Shown: one piece after another, positions 1-12,400 of the stretch | Position numbering within the stretch: position 1 is the stretch's first letter | Layout: every line of letters begins with the position of its first letter | Source of the DNA: Rotaria socialis | Lineage: Eukaryota; Rotifera; Eurotatoria; Philodinida; Philodinidae | NCBI GenBank assembly: GCA_905331475.1 | Contig: CAJNYU010003038.1 | Coordinates: 194,720 to 258,719 of the forward strand | Reading direction: 5' to 3' | DNA length: 64,000 bases | Program-made: the position numbers and the translations under genes | Notes under the pieces: model-generated | The model's database searches: none | What the model was told of the DNA's origin: nothing | Seen by the model: the letters and a program-made list of their open reading frames with translations, nothing else

Positions 1-29
1 AATTTTATTTTGTGTTTTTCGTTTTGTAG

Positions 30-1481
30 AGATCTTAGTATAGAAAATCTAAGATATTTAAGTAGCGAACAAGCACTTGCAGATTTGGCAACGTTTCGAG
101 AATATTTCAATAGCAAATATCAAGTATCAGAACAATCAAAATGGATCTCATTCGGTGGATCATATTCAGGTTGAAGATTTCGTCTTTTGCTTTCTTGATA
201 AACGAAATCTATTTTTTACTTGTTTTTTAAGGTGCACTATCAGCATGGTTTCGTCTGAAATATCCTCATCTCGTTTATGGTGCCCTATCAGCTAGTAGCC
301 CAATGACTGCATTGACTGATTTTAGTGGTGCAGTTTTGTTTTTTTTACTTTTTTATTTTTTCTTACAAATGTTTTTTTTCTGTATATTTTAGAATATTTA
401 ATTGTCGTACGTAATTCTCTTGCAACTTATGATGAAAAATGTAATGATGCCATTAGTGACGCAACAAAAGTAATGCAAAATATGATTCAATCATCTTCGG
501 GTCGTGCAGAATTAAAAACAGCTTTTCGGTAACTTAAATTTCTATCGCTAACCATTCAATTCTTATCTTAATAATAGTCTATGTGATTCAATTGAAACAC
601 AAAACGATGTTGATAATTTCTTTCAAACAGTAGCTGGCAATTTTGAAGGTGTTGTTCAATACAATAAAGATAATCGAGCATTCGAAGTAACTTTATTAAT
701 ATAAATTAAAAAATGAAGCAGAATTGAATCTGTTTTTTTCTTTCCTTCTAAATCAGGGTGCTCGTGCAACGAACATAACTATCGATGTTTTATGTAAAAC
801 AATGCTTGATACAACTCAACCAAATATTCTTCAACGTATGGTTAATGTTAATGATATGATATTAAATGCATACGATCAACCATGTCTTGATGCTGGTTAT
901 ATGAGCATGATCAATCAATTAACAAATATATCATGGAATGCATCAGCAGCGGAAGGCGGTCGTCAATGGACATATCAAACATGTGTTGAATTCGGCTTTT
1001 TTCAATCATCCAATGCTCCTCAACAACCATTTGGAAATAATTTTCCAGCTTCGTAAGAACTGATTTCGTTTGAAATAAATAAATTATCTATTGATTTTTA
1101 GATTTTTTATTCAACAATGTGCGGATATATTTGGACCTAACTTTGATGATAATCTTCTTGAACGAGGTATCAATTTCACGAATGCATTTTATGGTGCTGA
1201 AGGATTTTCGGGTTCGAGAGTTTTATTTGTTAATGGTGCTATTGATCCATGGCATGCATTGAGTTTTACGAAAGATCCACCAAATAATAATACTGCTATA
1301 TTTTTGTCAAGTAAGTCCTAGTACTATTTGAAAAGGGTCGTAGTTTTATATGAAAATTTCGTTTTGTTTTTTAGGTACAGCTCATTGTGCTGATATGTAT
1401 CCAGATGCAGAAACAGATCCACAAGAATTAAAACAAGCTCGTCAAACAATTAGTGATACAATTGGACAATGGCTTCAATAA
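30..1481 (+). CDS. S28 serine carboxypeptidase, PRSS16/K12H4.7-like (5' truncated by window)
   Basis: Secreted or lysosomal prolyl-type serine peptidase of family S28, which removes residues or short peptides from protein termini. The window begins in an intron, and the first visible exon starts after the acceptor at 28-29. Exons follow at about 30-169, 232-321, 393-528, 577-687, 758-1052, 1102-1310 and 1375-1481, separated by 45-75 nt introns. All three catalytic elements are present: the nucleophile in FGGSYSG (split by the first intron), the Asp in NGAIDPWH and the His in TAHCADMYP. The DPWH and HCADM wording is closer to thymus-specific serine protease (PRSS16) and nematode K12H4.7 than to PRCP/DPP7. 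The signal peptide and N-terminal third lie outside the window. The enzyme looks intact where visible, and family assignment is firm. Confidence 0.88.
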
Positions 1482-2556
1482 ACTTTGTGAAGAATATTAG
1501 GATAACGAACTATCAATGAAATCTGTGTCTTTCAATTTTTGCTAATACAAGGAAATCTAATGTTTCTTTTGAAATTGATAAAAAAATCCTTTTGAATATT
1601 TCGAGAAAAACATCTGTTGTTACAAGTTAATTATAGAAACAAGGACAAACTATTGCAAGCATATTGATCACAGAAAAAAGTGAATTAAAATTCGATGATC
1701 ATAATCGATGTTACTTTAATTTGAAGGTTATATTTTTACATGGGTTGACATATTTTAGCTAAAAAATTGACTCTAACCTAGGCCTACACTGAAATTACCC
1801 CTCTGCCTATACTCGTTTGTGTTTTTAGTGATAGAAAAATGTTTCATGTTATCATATTGTATCACATCAGAAGATGGAGCATCAGTTGCGCAAATACGAA
1901 TTTAAATTTCTCATGCTCAAGGTCACTAATATTGATCTCCTTTGACTAATACGATTGTAATCAAGTAGCCATCATTATTATAGATTTCAAGTAACTTGAT
2001 CATAAAATATTGATTCAAATCAATCTGTCAACATCTGCCAGACAGACATATATGTTCGAAATCTAATCGAGTGACCTCTATCATTCGTTATGAAACATTT
2101 GCAATATCCAATAGATCTACCGGTTCTCTTTATTGTGTCTTCTATGATGATGAAATTGATATAATCAAAATCGAAAATTTACTTTAAAAATAGAATAAAT
2201 CCAACATTTGCAATTTTCTGTTGAGGTTTCACCCTATTCCCTGAATGTTCCATCACAATGACAGTCCTATCAACGAATAGGTGATCGAGAATAAGCATAT
2301 ATATATATATATATATACGTAAACGTCTGTGTAGTTTGAATGTATCATAGATATATAATAATTAGTGTTGATTTCATTTAGTTATTAACTTTCGATCTTC
2401 CCTGCTAGTTTTATTCGAGAAGAACCAGGCAAGTTGCAAGTAAAAACTTGCTTAAATACTTTCAAAATTTTCACTTGGATAAAGTATAACATTCAAACAC
2501 AGCTAAATTCATCAAATGTCCTTCAACTAAAATTAATTTTTTTCACGAATGAAGAT
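1482..2556. other. Intergenic, S28 peptidase to EMSY
   Basis: AT-rich non-coding spacer of about 1.1 kb between two plus-strand genes. It contains a short (AT)n run near 2297-2317. No convincing ORF, tRNA or repeat was seen. The last few hundred bases presumably hold the EMSY promoter and 5' UTR, but no core-promoter motif stands out. Confidence 0.5.
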
Positions 2557-5500
2557 ATGGAACACGATATTTTGCAACGCCGCTCGGCAGCTACTGTCAA
2601 GAATATGGGTAAAGTGGAATATTTCTTTTTTCAAATGATCATTGACAGTAATTTTCCTTTCAATCATAGGAGTAAATTCCTATTTTCAAGTTATTTCTGC
2701 ATTTCGTGCTCAAGGTGATCTTACAGAAAATAAATTAACTATTTTACCTGTTTTACAAAATGCATTCGGTATTAGTCATGAACGACATACAGCGGAAGTA
2801 AAGCGTGCACTCTATGATGAACAGTTATCTGACATAGCTACAAGGTTTATTTTATGAGAAGATTTTTTTATTTCTATCGAACATTTTTGTTGTCATTATT
2901 TAGTATTAATCCATCATCGACTACAACAAATTGGGAAATGGAAGCTAACTATACATATCCAACAGTTGTTCATCGTCCTCCAAATACAAAATATATTCAA
3001 GTAGCTGAACAAGTTTTACAAACAACATTACCAATAACAATGATTCAATATCCTCAACCTATCACAACTACAAGATTAAGTAAGATCATAAGGCAGTATT
3101 CGATATTGTATTGTTGCCTTTGAATTGTAGATAGTGATTTACAAAAACTTGTTCATGATGAAGTAAACCAGGACGGAATAAAAAATGCAACCCACCACCA
3201 CCAACAACAACAATCGAATAATACACCGAAACCAAATTTTAATAATACAGATCTTAACGGTATAATTGAATTCTTCTTACATAGAGAATTAGATTTTCGA
3301 TAAGCTAATATTAAAAAAAACACATTTATTGCTAGTTTTTTTCTTTCCAAATTTTTATACTACGTTTATTATTTAGGTTCAAAAGTTGTTCGTTTAGTTC
3401 GTGCTAAACAAGCACCAAAACGTAAATCAAGTTTAGACACATTAATTGAAGTTGTACAAAAGGAATTACTTCGTGTCAATGAGCAAGCAAATGCAATTTC
3501 ACCAACCAAATTACAAACCCCAATTTCAACACTTCATCGTCCGATAATATCATCGATTTTACCATCATCACATTCAAGTTCTTTAACATCACAAACAGCT
3601 CAACCATTTAAAATAACACGTAAACGTGGTATTGAAAACTTCAGTTTTCCCAAAAAGAGTTTCTCATTACAACAACGTATCAAATCGTTTAATGGCGATG
3701 ACAACAATAATGATGCCGAACAAGCAATCAATGTTATACAAGCAGGTTCAGAAAATATCGAAGAAATTGTTCGTGAGACTGTAGACAGACTTGTTGCTAT
3801 AACACTTATGAATAATGCACCATTTGTTGTTAACATGCTTACAGCTATTCCAAATAATGATAACAGTACAAATACAGAATCAAAAACTTTGACTAGTGCT
3901 CTTATTGGAAATGTAAGTAAATATATTCAGCATAAAATATTATAGTTGAATGTCATATAGGAACGAATGTCTAAGAATAAATAATATGATCTATCAAGTT
4001 TAGTTGAAGTAATACAGTTTTGATTACTCAAAAAATAGAATCAATAGTGATTTAGACAATAATTTTTGATTATTTTTATATGAGCAATTTCTAATTACCC
4101 TAGTTGGTGCACATTGCCAAATTTAGATTATTCGTAGATTTTGAAGAACCTTTAAATGTTCAGTTCAATTTATAATTTAACTCGTTTTGTTTTAGAATAC
4201 ATTGAAATCTCAATCACCTTTAACCGTTTCGAAATCGGATTATTATCGTAATGATCTTACATTACTTTCATCAACAGCAAGTGATATTAGAAATTCAGCA
4301 CAGCAAACATCTCCTATGAAACAACAAATTCATCATCCCCAATTAATTATTCAGCCAACAACAACATCAACAAGCTCTATGCCAACAATGCAAGGAACAA
4401 CAACGCCAACACTTTTCGTTGCTCCACGCATATTAAATTTTCAAACAGTAGTACCGAAACCAACAACAAATATTCAAATAGGAAATACAAAAATTATTCT
4501 TGTTTCACCATCGAATATAGCACAACATTTACCACACTCAACATCTATTCAAACCCCGTCGAATATACATTCACACCGTCACCACCAACAGCAACAGCAA
4601 CAGCAACAACAACAAAATCTTGTTAGTAATAGTCCTGTTAAATTAGTTAAATTTGCTACAGCAACAAATAATAATAGCTCAATAACAACACGCCCAACAA
4701 TAAATACAACGCAAGCATCAACAGTAGCATTACCCAAAAATGTTCAAATTGTTATACCATCTCAAACACCATCAACAATACAATTAACACGAGCACATAA
4801 TGATGATTCAAATAAATCTATTTCAACAGCAACATTTCGTTCAGTTGCAAATGCACCAATGTCGTTAGCAGCGTGTACGGTTGATTCAATTCCTCAAGCA
4901 TCACAAGAAGTAACAATATCAACATCACCAATGTCGTCACCACCTCTAACAACTAGCGCATTGGATCATCAGCAACAATCATCTCTAGGTACCACAACTA
5001 ATGTTGTTTCTTCGAATTCAAATAATCAATCACAGAATAATACAAATAGTCAACAACAAAGTTTTCCCGTGAATCCATTAGAAAATAATAATACTAATGG
5101 TTCAACTGTAGAAAAATCACGACGACGTTCATCCAGTAGTGCATCGATTGATAAGCCTGTCGGCAAAGTTTTACGACCGATTACTAAAGTCCTTCCAGTT
5201 TATTCGCCTAACAATAGTCATGATCATGGTTAGTCTTGTGGAAGAAGTTATTTGAGATGCGATCAAAATGGAGGAGATCATAAATCTATTCATTCTTTCA
5301 CTGTTAACAACTTCATATATTTATTCTATGCAGAATTTCTATATTAAGTTATTTGATAGTATGTTTGGAATCGATTTGATAATGCGCATAGAATAGCTGA
5401 AGATTACCAAATATTTTCCTCTTCTTGATTTATCGGCATGTCGATCACCATCATAAAATATCTTGTTAATTACTTTTGACAGGAGCGATACGCTCATCTC

Positions 5501-8500
5501 AGATTACTCAATTATACTGCAACGATTTCCATGAGAATCATGTCAAATAATCGTTGAGTTGTGCATAGATAGAGCTCTGTAGGATTAAGTTAGTCTCAAT
5601 CGATAACACTATTCCGAACTCTTCAAATTTGACAAATGATTGAGTAGCTCGTTGTATGATATTTTGGTAGAGTTCGCTTCGAAAAATTGAAGACTACATA
5701 AAAAAAATGTTCTGTAATATTCAAAAATAAATTTCTTCGCGAATTATCACCCTAGTAAAATAACTTCACTCGGAGAATAATCCTGAGTAAAAATTCTCTC
5801 ATGTAAGTTGAAATGATTTCTAATCTTGAAATACAATAATTATTTCTTAGGTGGGCCATGATCAAAATCGATATCTTGTGTGGAATTCTTAGTTTTTTCG
5901 GCAGAACATAGAACCTTTTTCCTGAAAACTAGTGTACATGGATTATTTCAGTATGATCAACATGTTGCTTTTGTTAACGAACTAGTTGTTAATCGAAAAT
6001 GAAAGCGTATTTATTCATTCTTACAAACAATCAGTCAATTAGATCTTAGAAAACATTTTTTTCTGGATGCGTTCACTACTCTAGATATTATCCGATTAAA
6101 CTGAAACTACACTCAGCATATTATTCAACATGGAAGAAGTCAAGAATTTTTCACCGCTCAAGAACGAGTGGATTTATCATCTTAAACGACTTCATCCTAT
6201 TATGTTAGATATGCTCGTTTTAAGTCTCAACATGAGAAATCTATCGTGAATGCAACCAATCGAACATAGACAAGATGATAATAATATTCTTGACTGAACC
6301 AATTATCTAGGTATAGAATAGAAATTCAAAACATGTAATTACTCCTGTTAGTCTCTTGGAAAAAATCGATTATATACGAAAGACATCGAATAGATATCCT
6401 CCATAAGATAAATTCTTCAGGAAAGTCAACAGATTCCTTGCAAATGATAAAAGGGAAGAATGTGTTTATCTTTGATCTGAATCAATCGATTGTATGGCAT
6501 ATTTCGTCGAACAGCATTTCTGTATAATAACAACCATCAAGGCTACGACAACACATGTCTATTTGTTATTTTTTAAGCATCCGAACAATTCTAGTGAATT
6601 CTTCGTAGCCGACATTCCTTTTTTTTATTGTTCTAATCCAATATTTTATACTATCTTTTAGCAACTATCATGGACACTACAAGTTCAACATTGACCGTGC
6701 AACAGCATCCATTAGCTAACGTGACGACAGTACGAACAAGTCCAATACACGACGAAATGATGAAATCGGTAATAGTTAATTTTCAACCAAAACCTCAACA
6801 AATGCCAAGACCAACATCGACTCATGGACCTATGATTTATCGGATGACATCAGTAAATCCAAGTAAATTTCTTTTAAAAAACTGAAATTAAATTCCACGA
6901 TTTTTTATCACACTATTTTTACTTTTAGACGTGCCTGTTTTTCGTGTACGTGCAGCAACAACGTCTCCTTCAACAACAGTTATAAATAAGTCAATTAAAA
7001 CTGATACAAAACCAATATCAGTAACGACGGCAGCGAATATGTGTTATGAACCTAAACCAGCACATACAACTCCAACGACAAGTGGATCTGTGTCTGTACT
7101 TGCATGCTTTAAAACAACAAAAAAACGAAATAAAGTATGATCTTAATCAATACATATCTAAATTTCATAAATCTTTTTTTCTTTCTTTCAAGGAACGAGC
7201 AATTATGCCACGACCTAGTACAATCGATTCTAATGATGTATCCCAAGATTTTCAACAGCGATTAAGTACAATCCTCAATACGAATGCATCTTTAGTGCTT
7301 AATACTGATATGAACAATAGTAATTCATCGTCGGATTATCGTCAACAATCACCATCAACACAGACACGACTTGTTCAACAAACAAGTTTATCATCGACCT
7401 ATTCCGATGACAATGCGTCGAATATATTTTCATTATCTATGAATGAGCAAGTCAATGATACAACAACATCATCGTCAAATAGTATTCCTATTTTACGTCA
7501 TACTACAAAACAATTAAATATGAATTCAATTCAAACAATAACAACTCCTAATATATCACCAACAATGTCACCTATACAATCATTGCAATCGACACCGAAA
7601 ACATTTATGGCCGATAAATCTATACAATGCATTAATCAGCATAAAAATGAATTTCCTGATAATGCAAGCCATGCGGAAATAAATTATGAAAAGCCAATAA
7701 CAGGTAGCTAACAGCGGAAATCAAGTTGATAATTTTCTTTTCGATAGATTTAGGAAACAATAAACGATCGGGTGATGATATGGAAAGTTGGACAGTAGCA
7801 GCGGAAAGGTAATGAGTCCTCTTTTCTTTTTCTTTATTGTCTTCTATGAATTAAATTGATTTAGTCTTCTTCATAATATGCTTTCTCAACATGATTTTCA
7901 TTTGCTTGATGTTAATTGTCAACAAATTTTGTCATCAAAATTCGATCTTGTTCAAGCTAATCTTGTTGTATGTATTTTTCTGTTTATAAATTGAATTTGT
8001 TAACAAAAATAAAACCCAACTATCTATACATTTTTATTATTTAGAATGGTGTATTATCATCCCGAGATGAATTTTATAATTCAATACTTGATATTAAACG
8101 AAATTTATTCAATAATGATTTATCAAAAGTGTTCGAAGATGATCTGGAAAAATTATTTAATTATTTTGAAACCGAATTTAAAACAATATGTGATCAACAT
8201 AACGAACATGTATGTTTTATATTTTAATTAATCTGTATAAAATGAAAGCAAAAAGTCGAGAGAAGAATTATTTAAAACTCTTTTTTCCAAACTCTAACTG
8301 ATTTTTCTATAATTAAATTCCTGTTAACAACTTTACAAAAACAGTCTCACAAAAATAAAGGTGCCCGAAACTATTTACTTAATTCTATCGTCAAGTCATG
8401 CCATAAAGAAAGTATACCCAAACAATTTTATACGTATGTCGACGAGTGCTACACGCCCTATCTTTAATTAAAATAGGACCTATCGTAGGATGAGGATGTT

Positions 8501-8792
8501 TCATAGAAGTTAGGCTGTCCACAGCTCGAGGATATGCTCAGAAATTTAACATTTATTCGATAAAACTGTCTACGAAACAGTTTTAGTATGTTGTCAGTTT
8601 TAATTTTCTCATTCATAACTGTTAATGGAAATGTGACAAGTATTTATTTTGATAGGAAATTGTTTCAGCTAATCGTATTATTTCTCTGGTTTGCTATCAA
8701 TTAGCAGAGAACTTTATCGTACTAAACTTTTCGATTTTGTTTCTATAAATCAATATTTTTATTTTTTTTAGAAACGCATGCGGCAACAATAA
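2557..8792 (+). CDS. EMSY: EMSY homologue (ENT-domain chromatin repressor)
   Basis: Nuclear chromatin regulator; in vertebrates EMSY binds BRCA2 and sits in SIN3/KDM5-type repressor complexes. The N-terminal ENT domain (about aa 10-90) is clear: VISAFRAQGDLTENK, then ISHERHTAEVKRALYDEQ, then SSTTTNWEMEA, in the order of vertebrate EMSY. The rest is long Ser/Thr/Gln/Asn-rich disorder with a polyQ tract (about 4588-4614) and an RPITKVLPVY segment resembling one in human EMSY. Thirteen exons were joined: 2557-2608, 2670-2844, 2904-3079, 3131-3259, 3377-3912, 4196-5228, 6662-6862, 6929-7134, 7193-7703, 7748-7808, 7865-7967, 8045-8209 and 8772-8792, totalling 1122 aa. The start is the ATG just before the ENT domain; upstream in-frame Met codons are possible. 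The last exon is uncertain because an alternative starts at 8344. The C-terminal 100 aa look helical and I could not match them to vertebrate EMSY. Confidence 0.87.
5229..6661 (+). other. Large EMSY intron (1.43 kb)
   Basis: This is the longest intron of the EMSY model, with donor GGTTAG at 5229 and acceptor TTTTAG ending at 6661. The flanking codons join in frame to read SHDHATIMDT. It is far longer than the surrounding introns of about 60 nt. No ORF, inverted repeat or transposon end was recognised, so regulatory content is possible but not shown. Confidence 0.6.
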
Positions 8793-9456
8793 GATAATCA
8801 ACTAAATCCATTCTATTTCTTTGTGTGATTTACTTTTCGTCTCGTTGAATAAATCATTTATTTTTTAGTTGTGCACTCTTCGTTCATCTGTAAATATGCC
8901 TATGCTTTATTCTAGCGTCTTTTGTTTTGTCTTGTTAACCTTGTTTTCTGTTATTGTTTATAATCAGTCCTGAGATAAAACTTGACATTAATTGCAATAT
9001 CAATTTAGTTTTGGTTCTTTCATATACAGCCTTAGATTTGTATGTTTTGATCAAGGCTGATGTTTTTTTTCTCTTTCATTTGTTTGTTCTTGATATAGCA
9101 AAATGTATGTCTTTGCGTATTTTTCTTTGCTTTTGCTTTTGCTCTATGATCAAGGTGAGAGGTGATAATAAAAAAAAGTGATTCTCTCTCTTTGTCTCTC
9201 TGTGTATTATTTTATCATTTTCTTTCCACTTCTGTTCTTCATTCGTTTATGTTTATACGTGTACGAGCTGAAGAGACAACAAAACAAGGCACAATTTATA
9301 TTTATCATTTTCTCTTACTATATAGCTAGTTATGTACAGATGATGTGTTTATTTCGGAATAAAAAAAGACAAGAAAAGAAAAAAGGATTTAAGACTAGTT
9401 TCTTTCGAAATTATGTATTTCTTTCTTTCTTCATAAATAGATGATTTATTCACGCA
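8793..9456. other. Spacer between EMSY and GIT
   Basis: T-rich spacer of about 660 nt between the EMSY stop and the GIT start. It presumably carries the EMSY 3' UTR and the GIT promoter. The ORFs across it are low-complexity Phe/Leu/Ile strings with no family resemblance. An AATAAA-like signal at 8849-8854 (GAATAAATC) could serve EMSY polyadenylation. Confidence 0.4.
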
Positions 9457-12400
9457 ATGCCTAAAGCCTATGAAACCATAGACAAAGAATGTCATGATTG
9501 TGGACAATATGGTAAGGCATGCAGGGAATGCTTTTGATTGCGAGTTTGATGTGTTATTCTTAATTGAAGTTTGAAATCAAATTTTATCTAATCAAATAAC
9601 GGAAAATGCTATTGCACACTAACCATGTTCTGCTTTGACCCTAAACACGATGATTAGTATTAGTATCATATAAACATACAATATTGTGTATGAGAAGAAT
9701 GCACTGCGATTAAGATAACATAGGATCAACGGCCTAGACAGCAGATGGCGTGTATGTATTATTTCAATAATCGGTAGTACATTAACCATGTACGAGAAAT
9801 ATGTATGCACATGATTCGAAAAACCAATATGTACCAAATTCAGGACTACGAGAAAAACGTTTGTCCTTGTTGGGACCAAGAATTACGCCGGCCGATACTT
9901 TATAACGTCATCAATTATATCGAAAGATTAGCATTAGAAAACTCAACAAAAAAATTCATCGAATACGAAATAAAAATAATTGAATCAATTTATTAATTTC
10001 ATAGAGCATATCCCTATGGATTATTTATAACGTTTTGATGAAGTATATAATTAAGTTTTCATATGTTTACACGCATGAAAATCATCACAAAAAGAACTGT
10101 TTTAACTATGACTAATTTCTTTCATAAGGTTCGCAATGGTGTTCGATCAACCATGGTGTTCTCCTATGTGATGAATGTTGCAGTGTACATTTAAGTCTTG
10201 GTCGACATGTATCACAAATAAAATCTTTCAAACGAAACTATTGGCCACCAAGTCAATTGAATGTATAAAACCACCGAATTCCTCTGCATTTAATTCCTTT
10301 TTTTTTGTCTTAGCTGATAAACGAATTAAGGTCAAATGGTGCTAATTTCATATGGGAATATAGTCTACGCGATCCACAAAATAAATTTCCGAGAAAAAAG
10401 CCATCAGCTAAAGATCCACTTCCGTAAGAAATCAAATGATCTACGAAATACATATTTGTTGCTGTTGTCTACATAGAATTAAAGCTGATTTTATTCGAAC
10501 TAAATACCAACAAATGGCTTATATCAATCGACTAAAAGATGACACACAGGCAGCATTTGAAGATTTAAACTTAGTAAAAAAGACAAATCTCTTCAGTATT
10601 TATAAAAATCATTTGTTTTTCTTTTGTTTCATAGCAATTACATTCGATTGTTCGTACAGATAATATTATAACATGTTTACGGTTTTTGTCTCAAAATGCT
10701 GATCCAAATTTTCGAAATCCGGTTAGAAATCAACACATCACTATAGAAAAAAGGATTTTCTATCAGAGAAAGTACATGTTAAATTCTTAATAACAGATTT
10801 AGTAGAACTGAAAAATAACCTTGAAAACTTTTGATCCAAAAACATGTTCTTCTAATAGAGTAAATCTTCCTGATCAACTAAGATGCCTTCAAGCTCTACA
10901 CGACGTGTCTTTAGAGAACGATAATCATAATGAGATGTGTCTACAACGCTGTTTTGTAGGATTCTAATGAGCTCATTGTGCTTTCGACTTTAAGGCCATT
11001 CTTAGAATAGTTCTCATTCACTCAATTTCGAAAATAAGTTTGGAATATAAACGATTTGCTAATTAATAAAAACAAAAATTCTATAGGAAACAGGAACATC
11101 ACCGATTCATGTTGCTGCAAGTCGCGGCCAATCAAATCAAATTGAAGTAAAATATTTATACTGATATGTTAATTAGCGCATAAACTATATTATTTAGCTT
11201 CTTTGTATCTTTGGTGGCAATCCTGCTACAATTGATGCGGCTGGCATTTCACCAGAAGAACATGCCAGGTATAAAAAAATAAAACATAAATTGTTTATGA
11301 GACGTTTTATTTTATCTTCGATGTAGAATAAATGGATATACAGATTTAGCCGATCGATTAATTGAACTTCAATATGAATTAACTGATAGACTTACATGTT
11401 TTATTGGTGGCAAACGACCAAATCATAAAACTAATCAGCACATAGTTCTACCAGAATTGAATGACAAGTCAGTTAATTATTGAAGAAAGACAATTTATTA
11501 TTATTTTATATTTCAATAGTTTCGATAATTCGAGTCAGACATTAGCAGCTCGTCAAAAACTTCAACAAGTATATTTAATAGTTCACATCACTAAACAGTC
11601 TCTGATTGTTTTTGTAATATTTTAGTTACCAAATTCAATCTTTGAAGATTTAGCAATGGATGTATTCGATGAAGTTGAACGACGAGAATTAAAAACAAGT
11701 AAATTCAATATGATGAGATCAACTTATTTAAACTCTTGGATTTTTTTTAGTATGGCATGCACAAGTTGATCAAGAATTGATTCCGTTACATGTAGTACCA
11801 TTTTTACCCGTCAATCCATCATTTTCAGCAACAAGAAATCAAGTATAACAAAAAAGAACAAAGCTGCATTGACTCTCAAAATCAATCTTTGTTTTTCTAG
11901 GGTCGACAAAAATTAGCCCGATATGAATTAAAAAATTTTAATCGATTTATTTATGATATATTACATGAAGTTAGTCGACGATATTATGATTTTATTCAAC
12001 AACCATCAGTTTCATCGACAACAAAATGTATGAAAAAAGTTGATCTTTGTTGATTCATGCTGATTAATTTCTTTTGAAATAGGCAGCACATTACCTCGAC
12101 AAACGAATGACTCAATGATAGTATTGATTGATTCTGATGATGAACCTTTCTACGATAAAGTTGCATCGGACGATGAATATAGTAACTATAGTAATAAAAA
12201 ACAGCAGAAACCAACCAAATTAAAGAAAAAATTAACTAAAAAGGTTAAGATTAAAAAAAGATTAATTAATTAAAATATTTCTTTTTTTCTCTTTCAAAAA
12301 TAATAGTTAACAAAAGATCAATCTAGTGATGATGTATTTCAATTTCCACCAGAAGTAAAAAATTAACTAATTTATTAAAATTATGGTCAATCTCATTGCA

